Assembly: GCA_964406705.1 (NCBI GenBank)
Contig: CAYOSS010000011.1
Location: forward strand, 1 to 31,474
Source of the DNA: CAZRRV01 sp964406705
Lineage (GTDB): Bacteria > Bacillota > Clostridia > Oscillospirales > Acutalibacteraceae
Direction: 5' to 3'
Length of the DNA: 31,474 nucleotides
Made by a program: the position numbers and the translations under genes
The notes under the pieces: model-generated
Databases searched by the model: none
What the model saw: the letters and a program-made list of their open reading frames with translations, nothing else
What the model was told of the DNA's origin: nothing
Shown: in pieces, positions 8,325 through 16,534 of the stretch
Layout: every line of letters starts with the position of its first letter
Position numbering within the stretch: the first letter of the stretch is position 1

Positions 8325-8341
8325 AAAGTCAGACTTTATTT
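8321..8341. promoter_or_regulatory. Perfect palindrome, operator-like
   Basis: AAATAAAGTC (8321-8330), one spacer base, GACTTTATTT (8332-8341): a perfect 10-bp inverted repeat spanning the end of the -10 box and the predicted start site. It is AT-rich in a GC-rich region. Placement is that of a repressor operator; as an RNA hairpin it would also lie at the transcript 5' end. The regulator is not known; the adjacent ATPase could be autoregulating. Confidence 0.7.
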
Positions 8342-8363
8342 CTGCGGAGGTTAATTAGCAATT

Positions 8364-9590
8364 ATGTACATAAAACGGCATATGGAAGAGCAAATTTTAT
8401 CGGCATCGCAGGAGTACCCCGCTGTGATGCTCTGCGGACAGCGCCAGGTAGGCAAATCCACAATGCTCTACAACATCAAGGAGCCGGGCCGCCGCTATGT
8501 CACTCTTGACGACGGCAACGCCCGCCGCCTCGCCGAAAACGACCCCGCTCTCTTCTTCGAGAGTTACCCCGCCCCGTTGCTCATAGACGAGGTCCAGCGC
8601 GTCCCCTCCCTGCTTTTGGAAATGAAGCGGGTCATAGACGAAAAGGCGCTCGCCGGGGAGAGCACCGCTGGGTTATACTGGATGACCGGCTCGCAGAAAT
8701 TCCCGATGATGCGCGGGGTCTCGGAGTCGCTGGCGGGGCGCGTGGCGGTGTTCGATATGCCGCCTCTTTCCGCCGCAGAGATTGACGGCTGCCCCCCGGA
8801 CGTGTTTAACCCCGACCCCGCCGCGCTGCGCGAGCGGGCGGGAACTCGTCCCCGCAAGACCATTCACGAGATATACGGGGAAATTTACCGGGGGAGTATG
8901 CCGAAAGTCCGCGCTTCCGACATTCCCACCGAGCGGTTCTACGCGGACTACGTCAACACCTACATAGAGCGGGACATCAAGGATTTGGCGCAGGTGGGCA
9001 AACTTAGCGCGTTCTACGATTTTTTGGTGATGCTGGCGGCGAGGACGGGGCAGACGCTTCGGTACGACGAATTAGCGAACGCGGCGGGTATCTCCTCCCC
9101 CACAGCGAAAAGCTGGGTATCGATACTGGAACGCTCCGGGGTGATTTACCTTCTTCGCCCCTATTCCTCCAACATCACAAAGCGCCTGGTCAAAACCCCG
9201 AAAGTCTACTTTTTGGATACGGGGCTGGCGGCACACCTCTGCCGGTGGCCGGACCCAGAAACGCTGGAGCGCGGCGCGATGGACGGGGCTTTCCTCGAAA
9301 CCTATGCGGTAAGCGAAATCGTAAAGAGCTACCTCAACGCCGGACGGCGCCCCGATCTCTACTACTACCGCGACCGCGACGGGCGGGAAGTCGACCTTGT
9401 AATAGCGTCCGGAGGCTCGCTTTACCCCATAGAGATTAAGAAAGCCAAGCAGCCAGCCAACGCCGACCGCCACTTCGGGGCGCTGGGCGCGCTGGGGCTC
9501 CCCGTCGCGCCGGGGGTGATCCTATGTATGAGCGACGAAGTGATTCCATACGGCAAAAACACCTGGTACTGCCCTGTCTGGGCGATTTAA
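8364..9590 (+). CDS. AAA-family ATPase with DUF4143 domain
   Basis: A 408-residue protein with the AAA_14 plus DUF4143 architecture, abundant in anaerobes and archaea and of unclear function. Walker A is GQRQVGKST near residues 25-33. The Walker B-like strand LLIDEVQRVP lies near 72-81, followed by the sensor-like YWMTGSQKFPMM. The family boundary sequence YVNTYIERDIKDLAQVGKLSAFYDFLVMLAARTGQ starts the second half. A winged-helix-like segment follows (YDELANAAGISSPTAKSWVSILERSGVIYLLRPY), and the C-terminal EVDLVIASGGSLYPIEIKKAK resembles a PD-(D/E)XK nuclease core (D...E-x-K). GGAGG lies 13 nt before the ATG, rather far. It is convergent with the next gene, 28 bp away. Such genes travel widely, so horizontal gain is likely but not shown here. 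Confidence 0.9.
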   Translation: MYIKRHMEEQILSASQEYPAVMLCGQRQVGKSTMLYNIKEPGRRYVTLDDGNARRLAENDPALFFESYPAPLLIDEVQRVPSLLLEMKRVIDEKALAGESTAGLYWMTGSQKFPMMRGVSESLAGRVAVFDMPPLSAAEIDGCPPDVFNPDPAALRERAGTRPRKTIHEIYGEIYRGSMPKVRASDIPTERFYADYVNTYIERDIKDLAQVGKLSAFYDFLVMLAARTGQTLRYDELANAAGISSPTAKSWVSILERSGVIYLLRPYSSNITKRLVKTPKVYFLDTGLAAHLCRWPDPETLERGAMDGAFLETYAVSEIVKSYLNAGRRPDLYYYRDRDGREVDLVIASGGSLYPIEIKKAKQPANADRHFGALGALGLPVAPGVILCMSDEVIPYGKNTWYCPVWAI

Positions 9591-9618
9591 CCCTCTCAGG
9601 AGCGGTCAGCCTTACCCT

Positions 9619-10287
9619 CTACCCCACTCTGTAATGCCCCACGATCTCGTGGCGGCGGAGAGCGTTCTCCTCATAGCGGGTCTGAGCCGGGTTCGCGTGG
9701 TGGATCAGGTACGGGACGCCGTGGCGGTCGCGCTTGTCCGACACGATGCCTATATGCCCCGGGAACACGACGATGTCCCCGCCCTGCCAGCTCGCTATGT
9801 CGCCGGGATCCGTGGTGAGCGACGTCGCGTGCCGGGAAAAGTAAACATTGAGGTTCACCACCCGACGAAAATCAATGTTGCTGTCGGGCTTCTCGATCCC
9901 GTAGGCGGCGAGGTCGCCGCGAATATCCTCGTCCACAAGGGTCCGCAGGTCGTACCCCGCGGCGAGGAGCGCCCGCGCCACCACATCGGTGCAGACCCCG
10001 TACCCGTCGTCCGGCCACCCGCCGGTGTAGTATTTGCTCTTGTAGCGGGGGCGGGTGGCGACGTAATCCCTCGCGCCGCGCAGGATGTCGGTCTGATCGT
10101 CCAGCCCGTCGCCGTCGGTGTCGAGCGGGCTGATGTAGGTTTCCACGCCGAAATCCCCGCCGCTGTACGTCCTTTGGAACACGCACCCGCGAAGCGCAAA
10201 GAACACTCCCGCCCCCAAAAGGGCGGCTATCACTATAAATATGGCGACCCTCACCGCCACCGCTCCCCGCGTCTTTAACTTTGCCAC
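9619..10287 (-). CDS. Membrane-anchored DUF1287 protein
   Basis: A DUF1287 family protein; the fold is related to NlpC/P60-like cell-wall hydrolases, but the activity of the family is unproved. An N-terminal membrane segment (VAIFIVIAALLGAGVFFAL) is followed by an extracellular domain. Motifs are PLDTDGDGLDDQTDILRGARDYV (a Ca-binding-like DxDxDG loop fused to the family start), GVCTDVVARALLAAGYDL with the conserved Cys, and GDIVVFPGHIGIVSDK with the conserved His. I choose the GTG at 10287, preceded by GAGGGAG. An in-frame ATG at 10353 lies upstream of the only visible promoter -10 box and so would not be transcribed. The protein would have 222 residues. It is convergent with the ATPase gene. 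Confidence 0.82.
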   Translation of the reverse strand: MAKLKTRGAVAVRVAIFIVIAALLGAGVFFALRGCVFQRTYSGGDFGVETYISPLDTDGDGLDDQTDILRGARDYVATRPRYKSKYYTGGWPDDGYGVCTDVVARALLAAGYDLRTLVDEDIRGDLAAYGIEKPDSNIDFRRVVNLNVYFSRHATSLTTDPGDIASWQGGDIVVFPGHIGIVSDKRDRHGVPYLIHHANPAQTRYEENALRRHEIVGHYRVG

Positions 10288-10341
10288 GATACCACTCCCT
10301 CGCGCCCGCCGGGGCTCCCTCCGCCCGACCGCTATGCGCTT

Positions 10342-10350
10342 ATTATAGCA
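10342..10350 (-). promoter_or_regulatory. Extended -10 promoter for the DUF1287 gene
   Basis: Minus-strand TGCTATAAT (10342-10350) is an extended -10 element. No good -35 lies at 17 bp; TTGTCA (10371-10376) is 23 bp away. The start site would be near 10335, which rules out the ATG at 10353 and supports the GTG at 10287. Confidence 0.6.
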
Positions 10351-10445
10351 CAAACTCCGTGACGGGTGGGTGACAATACGGTGAGAATTTTGTCATAAAG
10401 GGGGGGATTTTTGCGGGAAGCGGCGGCTCCACAGTCCGGGGGCTC

Positions 10446-11587
10446 TTCTCGCTAACGCGAAGTTAGCTTTCCAATCTTTCCCAGCTGGGTTGGGGAACGT
10501 TGTCAGCTTTTCTTCTCCCGACCGGGATGGCTTGGCTGTCTCCGCCAGTTCGCTCCGGCTCCGCCCGTCCCCGTTGCTTTCTTCTCGCTACGCGAGGGGA
10601 GCTTATTTATTCCCCAGCTGGGCTGGGGAACGTTGTCCGCTTTTCTTCTCTTCGCCGACGGGCGCGGCTGAAAGAAGAAAAGCGGACAGAAAAGAAGTTC
10701 AGCGCGCCGGCTTACTTCTACGCCGAATACTGAGAGGTTATGGGGTAGCCGCCACCTGCGCGGCGTCTCTTGCGGTCGCTGGCGCGAGGGTAGCCCGAAG
10801 GTCCCGCCGACGCCGACTCCGAGACCCCACCGTATTCATTCAGGGCCTGCCGAGCCCGGTACAAAAGGCTCGCAGGTTAGAATAGGCTTGCAGCTATCGA
10901 TTAGGGCTCGGCGCTTCCGGGTAGCTTTTGCCCGCCGGTTCGGATAAGCTCGCGGGTGTACGAGGAGCCCCTGCCGGGGGCCCGGTGGTTCGCCGGCGCG
11001 AGGGGTAGCCCGGAGGTACCGACAACCCCCGCCCCGGAAGCGCGGCGGTTCACGGGACAGTCCGGCGGCGACCGGTGGATCGCTCGACTCCGTCCCGTTG
11101 CCGGAGATACGGCGGTTCGCGGGTTAGCTTGGCGGTTCCGGGGTTTCGGCTCCGCCCTGCCCGTCGAAGTCGCAGTGGCTCGCCCCATACGGGAGGGAGG
11201 CTCTCTGCATATCTGCGAGCCCACTCCAACCACCAAGCAAAAAGCTGCCCCACAAGAACCGAGCCCAAATCGCCAGCAGCGAGCCGCCCCCCAACCTGCA
11301 AGCCTTTTGTACCGGGCTCGGCGAATTCGGAATGAATACGGCGAGGCTTCCGAGCCGGCGTTAGCGGGACCACTGCACCAACCTCGTAGGCACAAGGACA
11401 GCGGAGAAGAGGCAGCTACCCCCAGACCACCCGGTGAATGGCGTAGGGGAAAGCCGGTCCGCCTGAACTTCTTTTCTGTCCGCTTTTCTTCTTTCAGCCG
11501 GACCGTTCCGGCGCAGAGAAGAAAAGCGGACATCGTTCCCCAGCATAGCTGGGAAAAATCAGAAAGATAACCTCGCGCAGCGAGAAG
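10446..11587. repeat. Foldback element: two half-units head to head
   Basis: From about 10446 to 10990 the dispersed repeat runs on minus: CTTCTCGCT-AACGCGAAG at 10446, core arms 10635-10649 and 10673-10687, and the reversed GAATGAATACGG near 10833. From about 11200 to 11587 it runs on +: GAATGAATACGG near 11329, core arms 11478-11492 and 11517-11531, then CCTCGCGCAGCGAGAAG. The centre (about 10950-11200) is related in the same orientation to 19630-19840. The whole is thus an imperfect inverted repeat of more than 1 kb. Bases 10288-10445 hold only the promoter region of the DUF1287 gene. No gene was found. Confidence 0.75.
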
Positions 11588-11860
11588 AAATCCCAGGGAA
11601 CAGGGCGCAGCCAAAGGCGGGAGGACCGCCGCACCCGTCGGCCGAGAGAGAAAAGCGGACACCGTTCCCCAGCCGCGCTGGGAAAAACTGAAGAGCTATC
11701 CTCGCGCAGCGAGACGCAGCCCTCCGGAACCGGGCGGCGCCAAGGGCAGCGGGAACCGCCGCACCCGTCGGCCGAGAGAGAAAAGCGGACACGTTCCCCC
11801 AGCCGCGCTGGGGAAAATTAGAAAGCCTCCCGAAAACAGGCGGAGCCAAAGCCGGCGGCG
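11588..11860 (+). repeat. Tandem short modules of the dispersed repeat
   Basis: Two modules about 125 bp apart each contain GCCGCACCCGTCGGCCGAGA, GAAAAGCGGAC (about 11650-11660 and 11780-11791) and the CCCAGCCGCGCTGGG mini-hairpin. The first also has CCTCGCGCAGCGAG near 11701. They carry only the right arm of the core hairpin. Confidence 0.75.
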
Positions 11861-11885
11861 CCGCCGCGAAAAAGCCCCCGCTCGC

Positions 11886-11914
11886 TTGACAACCGGGGCG
11901 CGGCGTGCTATAAT
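11886..11914 (+). promoter_or_regulatory. Consensus promoter of the xseB-led operon
   Basis: Perfect TTGACA (11886-11891), 17-bp spacer, perfect TATAAT (11909-11914) with the TGC extension. It lies directly after the repeat block and drives xseB and, by overlap of the genes, at least ispA, dxs, tlyA, and probably nadK and argR. Confidence 0.92.
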
Positions 11915-11951
11915 TTATCCTGTTGAGTTATGCAATCGGGGGTGTGGCGAT

Positions 11952-12602
11952 ATGCCGGGGTTCGAGGAGAAAATGCGGCGGTTGGAGGCGATTGTCGGCT
12001 CGCTGGAGAAGGGCGAGTGCGGTCTGGACGACGCGCTGTCGCTCTACGAGGAGGGCGTCCGGCTTTCGAGGGAGCTTGCCTCGGCTCTTGATTCCGCCCG
12101 GCAGAAGGTGGCCTCTATAAACGAGGAGGACGCCGGGGGCGCGGCTTCGGACGGTCCGGCGGGCTCGGATAACATCAGAGGGGCTTCGGCGGACGGCCCG
12201 GCGGGTCCGGGTACCTCCGGGAGAGTTGCCCCGGGCGCCCAGACAGGTCCGGGTGCCTCCGGGAAAGCTTCGCAGGATACCCCAGCGAGCTCCAAAACTG
12301 CCGGGGAGGCAACTTCGGGCGCCCAGACAGGCTCGGGTGCCGCCGGGGAAACCGCCCCGGGCGCTCCGGCAAGCTCCGGTGCCGCCGGGAAAGCCGCGCC
12401 GGACGGCCCGACGGATCCGGATACCTCCGGAAAGACAACCTCGAACGGCACAGCGGGTTCACGTACCGCCGGAGCCCCCGCGCCCGCGGGCGCCGCCCGG
12501 TCCGCCGGCTCGCCCGGCTCAGACGTCGCCGCCAAGCCGGGCAGATCCGCCAGATCCGCCAAATCAGCCAAAACGGCCGCCGCGCACGCCGATGGTGAGT
12601 GA
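11952..12602 (+). CDS. xseB: Exodeoxyribonuclease VII small subunit with repeat tail
   Basis: Small subunit of exonuclease VII, which with XseA degrades single-stranded DNA. Residues 1-60 are the complete family domain (FEEKMRRLEAIVGSLEKGECGLDDALSLYEEGVRLSRE...), a two-helix hairpin that normally makes up nearly the whole protein of about 75-80 residues. This copy has 216 residues; the remaining 150 or so are Gly/Ala/Ser/Pro/Thr-rich, from eight 42-bp units, and end in a basic segment (KPGRSARSAKSAKTAAA). The start at 11952 follows GGGGGTG and begins at the family start. No xseA is adjacent in this window. The end overlaps ispA by 11 bp. The tail is most likely disordered. Confidence 0.9.
   Translation: MPGFEEKMRRLEAIVGSLEKGECGLDDALSLYEEGVRLSRELASALDSARQKVASINEEDAGGAASDGPAGSDNIRGASADGPAGPGTSGRVAPGAQTGPGASGKASQDTPASSKTAGEATSGAQTGSGAAGETAPGAPASSGAAGKAAPDGPTDPDTSGKTTSNGTAGSRTAGAPAPAGAARSAGSPGSDVAAKPGRSARSAKSAKTAAAHADGE
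12153..12488 (+). repeat. Eight 42-bp in-frame units in xseB
   Basis: Units of exactly 42 bp start at 12153, 12195, 12237, 12279, 12321, 12363, 12405 and 12447. They encode 14-residue blocks such as GPGTSGRVAPGAQT and GSGAAGETAPGAPA. Each unit has diverged from its neighbours but none has changed length, so the frame is kept through the array. Confidence 0.9.
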
Positions 12603-13452
12603 AATCCTAAAAACCCTCGCCGGTCTGGTGGAGCGGGGGCTTGACGAGACGCTCCCGCGCGGGGGGGAAGTCGCGCGGTGCATGCGGTACGCGGCGCTCG
12701 GTGGCGGCAAAAGGCTCCGCCCCGCGATGCTGCTCGAATTTTGCCGGATATGGGGCGGCGACCCGGGCGACGCCCTCCCCTTCGCGCTGGCGCTCGAGAT
12801 GATCCACACTTATTCGCTGATCCACGACGACCTGCCCGCGATGGACGACGACGACACTCGCCGGGGCCGTCCCTCCTCGCACATTGCCTTCGGGGAAGCG
12901 ACCGCGCTCCTCGCGGGGGACGCGCTTCTCACTCTCGCGTTTGAGACGGCGGCGGGGTGCTCCCTGCCCCCGAAAAACGTGGTGAAAGCTATAGCCATAC
13001 TCGCTAACCTCGCCGGTACCGACGGGATGGTCGGCGGACAGGAGATGGACCTCGCGGCTGAGAGGGAGCAAAAACCCATCTCCTACATCACCGAGATGTA
13101 CCGCAAAAAGACCGGGGCGCTGTTGGCCGCCACCGCCAAAATCCCGGCGGCGCTGTTCTCTGTTGGCGGCGAGACGGCGCGGGCGGCGGAGGAATACTGC
13201 GAAAAGTTGGGACTCCTCTTCCAGATTACCGACGACATACTGGATCTCACGGGCGACCCCTCCGAAACCGGCAAGCCCGTGGGCAGCGACGAGGCGGCGG
13301 GCAAGTCGACCTACCCGGCGGCGGCGGGTATTGGCGCCGCGAGGGAGGAAATCTCCCGGCTTAGGAGTGAAACCGAGGCTCTTGCCGGCAAATTCGGCGG
13401 GGACGGCTTTTTCCGGGAGCTACCGGGCCTCATCGCGGGAAGACGGGCGTAG
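12592..13452 (+). CDS. ispA: Polyprenyl synthetase (geranyl/farnesyl diphosphate synthase)
   Basis: Condenses isopentenyl diphosphate with allylic diphosphates to short-chain prenyl diphosphates, feeding undecaprenyl and quinone synthesis. The 286 residues are the usual length. The first aspartate-rich motif DDLPAMDDDDTRRGRPS (near residues 78-94) and the second ITDDILD (near 218) bind Mg-diphosphate; GGKRLRP (near 40) binds the substrate diphosphate. The ATG at 12592 overlaps the end of xseB by 11 bp, and a GTG follows at once. No clear Shine-Dalgarno is present, because the upstream DNA is the repeat-rich end of xseB, so coupling to xseB translation is likely. Seven bases separate it from dxs. 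Confidence 0.95.
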   Translation: MVSEILKTLAGLVERGLDETLPRGGEVARCMRYAALGGGKRLRPAMLLEFCRIWGGDPGDALPFALALEMIHTYSLIHDDLPAMDDDDTRRGRPSSHIAFGEATALLAGDALLTLAFETAAGCSLPPKNVVKAIAILANLAGTDGMVGGQEMDLAAEREQKPISYITEMYRKKTGALLAATAKIPAALFSVGGETARAAEEYCEKLGLLFQITDDILDLTGDPSETGKPVGSDEAAGKSTYPAAAGIGAAREEISRLRSETEALAGKFGGDGFFRELPGLIAGRRA

Positions 13453-13459
13453 AAAGGCG

Positions 13460-16400
13460 ATGGAATACGAGCTTTTAGGGCGTATTAACTCCCCGGAAGA
13501 CTTAAAAAAACTGGACGGGTCCGCCCTCCCCCGCCTGTGTGAGGAGATACGCGACTGCATTATTAAGACCGTCTCGAAAAACGGGGGTCACCTCTCCTCC
13601 AACCTCGGCGCGGTGGAGCTGACCGTCGCGCTGCACAGGGTATTTTCCTGCCCGGAGGACTCCATCGTGTTCGACGTCGGTCATCAGAGCTACACTCACA
13701 AGCTCCTCACCGGGCGCTATGAGCAATTCTCCACCCTTCGCCGCGAGGGGGGGATATCCGGCTTCACCCGCCCGGACGAGAGCCCCTGCGACGCCGTGGT
13801 ATCCGGGCACAGCAGCACCTCCGTCTCCTCCGCGTTCGGCATATTGAAGGGCAAGCTTCTTCGCGGCGAACCGGGCAAGACGGTAGCGGTCGTGGGGGAC
13901 GGCGCTCTCACCGGCGGGATGGTCTACGAGGCGCTCAACAACGCCGGTCGCGACAGGAGCAACCTCATAATCGTGCTCAACGACAACACCATGTCGATCT
14001 CCCGCAACGTGGGGGCGTTGGCGCGCCACCTCAACGTGATCCGCTCCAAACCGGGCTATTTTAAGATGAAGCACGCCTTTAAGCGGCTGCTCTGGAAGAT
14101 CCCCTTTATAGGAGCGAGGCTGGAGTCCCGCCTGGGGCGGTCGGTCAGGGCAGTGAAGAACGCCCTCTACAACAGCAACATCTTCGAGGGGTTCGGGCTC
14201 CACTATATGGGTCCCGCGGACGGGCACGATATTCCGCTGCTCGAGACGCTGCTACGCGAGGCGGCGGCGGACCCCCGCCCGGTGCTGCTGCACGTTGTCA
14301 CTACAAAGGGGAAAGGCTACCCCTACGCCGAGGAGGCCCCCGCGCTGTTCCACGGGGTGGAGCCTTTCGACCCGGCGGAGGGGCTCGTGGAGCACGGCAA
14401 AAGCTTCTCCACGGTGTTCGGGGAGACGCTCTGCGAATTAGCCGAAAGCGACGACAGGATATGCGCCATCACCGCCGCTATGCCCGCCGGGACGGGCTTG
14501 GAGAAGTTTTCCGAGCGGTTCCGCCCGCGCTTCTTTGACGTAGGGATTGCGGAGGAGCACGCGGTGACCTTCGCGGCGGGGCTCGCCACGGCGGGGCTGC
14601 GCCCGTTCGTCGCGGTGTACTCGTCGTTCCTGCAGCGGGCGTACGACCAGCTTCTCCACGACGCCGCGATTGCGAGGCTGCCCGTCACGGCGTGCGTGGA
14701 CAGGGCCGGCTTCTCCGGCAGCGACGGGGAGACGCACCAGGGGCTGTACGACCCCGCGTTCCTCTCCTCCATACCCGGAATAGAGGTTTACTCCCCCGCG
14801 AGCTACGGGGAGCTGTCGGAGCTGCTGCGGCGTGCGGCGGCGCGGGAGCGGGGGCTCTGGGCCATTCGCTACCCGCGCGGGGGGGAGCCGGAGAGGGTCC
14901 TCCCCTACGGCGGCGGCGATTTCGCGTATATCCCCGGCAAGAGGAGCGGCGCCGGTTCGGGCACGGCGAACGACGCACCGGGGATGGCGGGCGGCGCCGA
15001 CCTTGGGACGACTAATGGCAAAAATCCCGGTGCGGCTGGCTTTTTTTACCCCGACGAGACAAGCGGTGTCCCGGACACAGCGGGCAATATCCCCGGTGTG
15101 ATGAGCGGCGACCACAGTACGGTAGGAGACAACCCGGGCGGGGCAAGCGGCACCGACCTTAGGGCAACCGGCGTTCTCTATCCGGGCGGGGCGAATAATC
15201 CATATCCCGGTGGGGCAGGCAGTGTCCACGGCGGGGTAAGCGGTAACCCGGGCGCGATGAATGTTACCTATCCCGGAGAGATGAACGGTGATCCGGGTAT
15301 GGCGAACGGAAATCTGAGCACAGCGAGTGATCCCTATCTCGGCGCGGGGGGGGGCAACCCGGGCGCGGCTGGCGTTCTATATCTGAGCGGGGCTAACGGT
15401 GCCCCCGTCGGTACGAGCGGTAATCCGAGCACAGTGAGCGGTGCCCCCGGTATGATGAGCGGTCCCTATTCGGGCGGGGCTGACGGTGACCCCGGCGGAG
15501 TGATCAGTAACCCGGTCACGCCGGACGCTGCTCCGAGTGTGACGACCGCCACCCCCTCCCCCGGGAGCAGATACCCCGGAGAGGACGTCGTGCTGGTAAC
15601 CTACGGGACGCTCTGCGGGGAGGTGCTCGCGGCGTTGGATGACTTTCCCGGGACAGGGCTTATCAAGCTCACCAGAATACACCCCCTGCCCCCCGAGGCG
15701 GTGGAGATAGCCTCCTCCTGCCGCGCCGTGCTCTTCTACGAGGAAGCGGGCCGCTCAGGCGGGATAGGCGAGAGGTTCGCCACCGCGCTTTGCGAGCGGG
15801 GGTTCGCCGGGGTGTTCCGCCACTTCGCGGTGGACGGCTTCGCGGCGCAGGGGACCGTCGCCGAGCAGCGCCGCCGCTACGGGCTGGACTCCGCCGGTAT
15901 GCGCGAGCAGCTCCGCCTGGCAAGCGGCGCGGTATCCCTCGATGCGGCGCGTCCCGGAGCGGCGTACTCCGATGCGGGGGACCCCGGCATGGAGCGTCCC
16001 GGAACGGCGTGCTCCGACGCGATGGATTCCGATGCCGCACACTCGGGAAAAGCAAGCCCCGGAACAGCGAGTTCCACCCCGACGTACCACGGTGCGGCGA
16101 GCCGCAACACGGGGGACTCGGACGCGGCGTGTTCCGGAACGGCGAAACCCGGCGCACCTTATCCCAACACTGCGAGCCCCAACACGGGGGACTCAGACGC
16201 GGCGTGTTCCGGTGCCACGCACCCCGGAGAAGCAAACCCAGGCGTGGTTTGCCACGGCGCAGGGGACCCCGGTGCGGTTTATCACAGCACGAGGGACCCA
16301 GGCGCAACGTGTCCCGGAACGGCGAAACCCGGCGCACCTTATCCCAACACTGCGAGCCCCAACACGGGGGACTCAAACGCGATGTGTTCCGGTGCCACGT

Positions 16401-16534
16401 GCCCCGGAGAGACGAGCCCCGGAGCGACTTGTCCCGACGCAGCGTGTTCCAACGCGGCGAACCCCGGTACGGCTTGTTCCGGCACGGGAAACCCCGGCAC
16501 GGGAAACCCCGGCGCGGCGGGGGACCCCCGATGA
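13460..16534 (+). CDS. dxs: 1-deoxy-D-xylulose-5-phosphate synthase with large repeat insert and tail
   Basis: First enzyme of the MEP isoprenoid pathway: thiamine-diphosphate-dependent condensation of pyruvate and glyceraldehyde 3-phosphate. AGAAAGG precedes the ATG. Visible are HQSYTHK (His75), the cofactor motif GDGALTGGM...NN near 147, catalytic Glu near 365 in IAEEHAVTFAAG, and the C-terminal transketolase domain from PGEDVVLVTYGTLCGEV to YGLDSAGMREQLRL. The family is normally about 620 residues; this protein has 1024. About 210 residues (496-705) are inserted between the middle and C-terminal domains, and about 200 follow residue 823. Both are made of PG-x-x-N/S-G-like repeats. Core motifs are all intact, so I infer an active enzyme with disordered additions. 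Overlaps tlyA by ATGA. Confidence 0.95.
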   Translation: MEYELLGRINSPEDLKKLDGSALPRLCEEIRDCIIKTVSKNGGHLSSNLGAVELTVALHRVFSCPEDSIVFDVGHQSYTHKLLTGRYEQFSTLRREGGISGFTRPDESPCDAVVSGHSSTSVSSAFGILKGKLLRGEPGKTVAVVGDGALTGGMVYEALNNAGRDRSNLIIVLNDNTMSISRNVGALARHLNVIRSKPGYFKMKHAFKRLLWKIPFIGARLESRLGRSVRAVKNALYNSNIFEGFGLHYMGPADGHDIPLLETLLREAAADPRPVLLHVVTTKGKGYPYAEEAPALFHGVEPFDPAEGLVEHGKSFSTVFGETLCELAESDDRICAITAAMPAGTGLEKFSERFRPRFFDVGIAEEHAVTFAAGLATAGLRPFVAVYSSFLQRAYDQLLHDAAIARLPVTACVDRAGFSGSDGETHQGLYDPAFLSSIPGIEVYSPASYGELSELLRRAAARERGLWAIRYPRGGEPERVLPYGGGDFAYIPGKRSGAGSGTANDAPGMAGGADLGTTNGKNPGAAGFFYPDETSGVPDTAGNIPGVMSGDHSTVGDNPGGASGTDLRATGVLYPGGANNPYPGGAGSVHGGVSGNPGAMNVTYPGEMNGDPGMANGNLSTASDPYLGAGGGNPGAAGVLYLSGANGAPVGTSGNPSTVSGAPGMMSGPYSGGADGDPGGVISNPVTPDAAPSVTTATPSPGSRYPGEDVVLVTYGTLCGEVLAALDDFPGTGLIKLTRIHPLPPEAVEIASSCRAVLFYEEAGRSGGIGERFATALCERGFAGVFRHFAVDGFAAQGTVAEQRRRYGLDSAGMREQLRLASGAVSLDAARPGAAYSDAGDPGMERPGTACSDAMDSDAAHSGKASPGTASSTPTYHGAASRNTGDSDAACSGTAKPGAPYPNTASPNTGDSDAACSGATHPGEANPGVVCHGAGDPGAVYHSTRDPGATCPGTAKPGAPYPNTASPNTGDSNAMCSGATCPGETSPGATCPDAACSNAANPGTACSGTGNPGTGNPGAAGDPR
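14944..15573 (+). repeat. In-frame repeat insert in dxs
   Basis: About 630 bp of degenerate 21/24-bp-like units encoding seven- and eight-residue blocks such as NPGAMN, YPGEMNGD, GNPGAAG, GAPGMMSG. Composition is Gly/Pro/Ala/Ser/Asn with no Lys and few charges. It sits exactly in the linker between domains 2 and 3 of the synthase. Confidence 0.85.
15930..16531 (+). repeat. In-frame repeat tail of dxs with 180-bp duplication
   Basis: About 600 bp of degenerate short units encoding blocks such as GDSDAACSG, TAKPGAPYPN and TASPNTG, with many Cys and His. Bases 16141-16200 recur at 16321-16380 with a single difference, and the similarity extends to about 85 bp; the offset is exactly 180 bp, a recent duplication. 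The array runs to the last codons of dxs and the start codon of tlyA. Confidence 0.88.

Noticed and set aside
10288..10353. Upstream ATG at 10353 for the DUF1287 protein
   Set aside because: It lies upstream of the extended -10 box and so outside the predicted transcript; the GTG at 10287 has a ribosome site.
12226..12591. Upstream extension of ispA into xseB
   Set aside because: It is the +1 frame of the 42-bp repeat array; the polyprenyl synthetase family start matches position 12592.
13163..13459. Upstream extension of dxs to 13163
   Set aside because: The extension overlaps the conserved C-terminal half of ispA in another frame. The ATG at 13460 has AGAAAGG before it and matches the family N-terminus.
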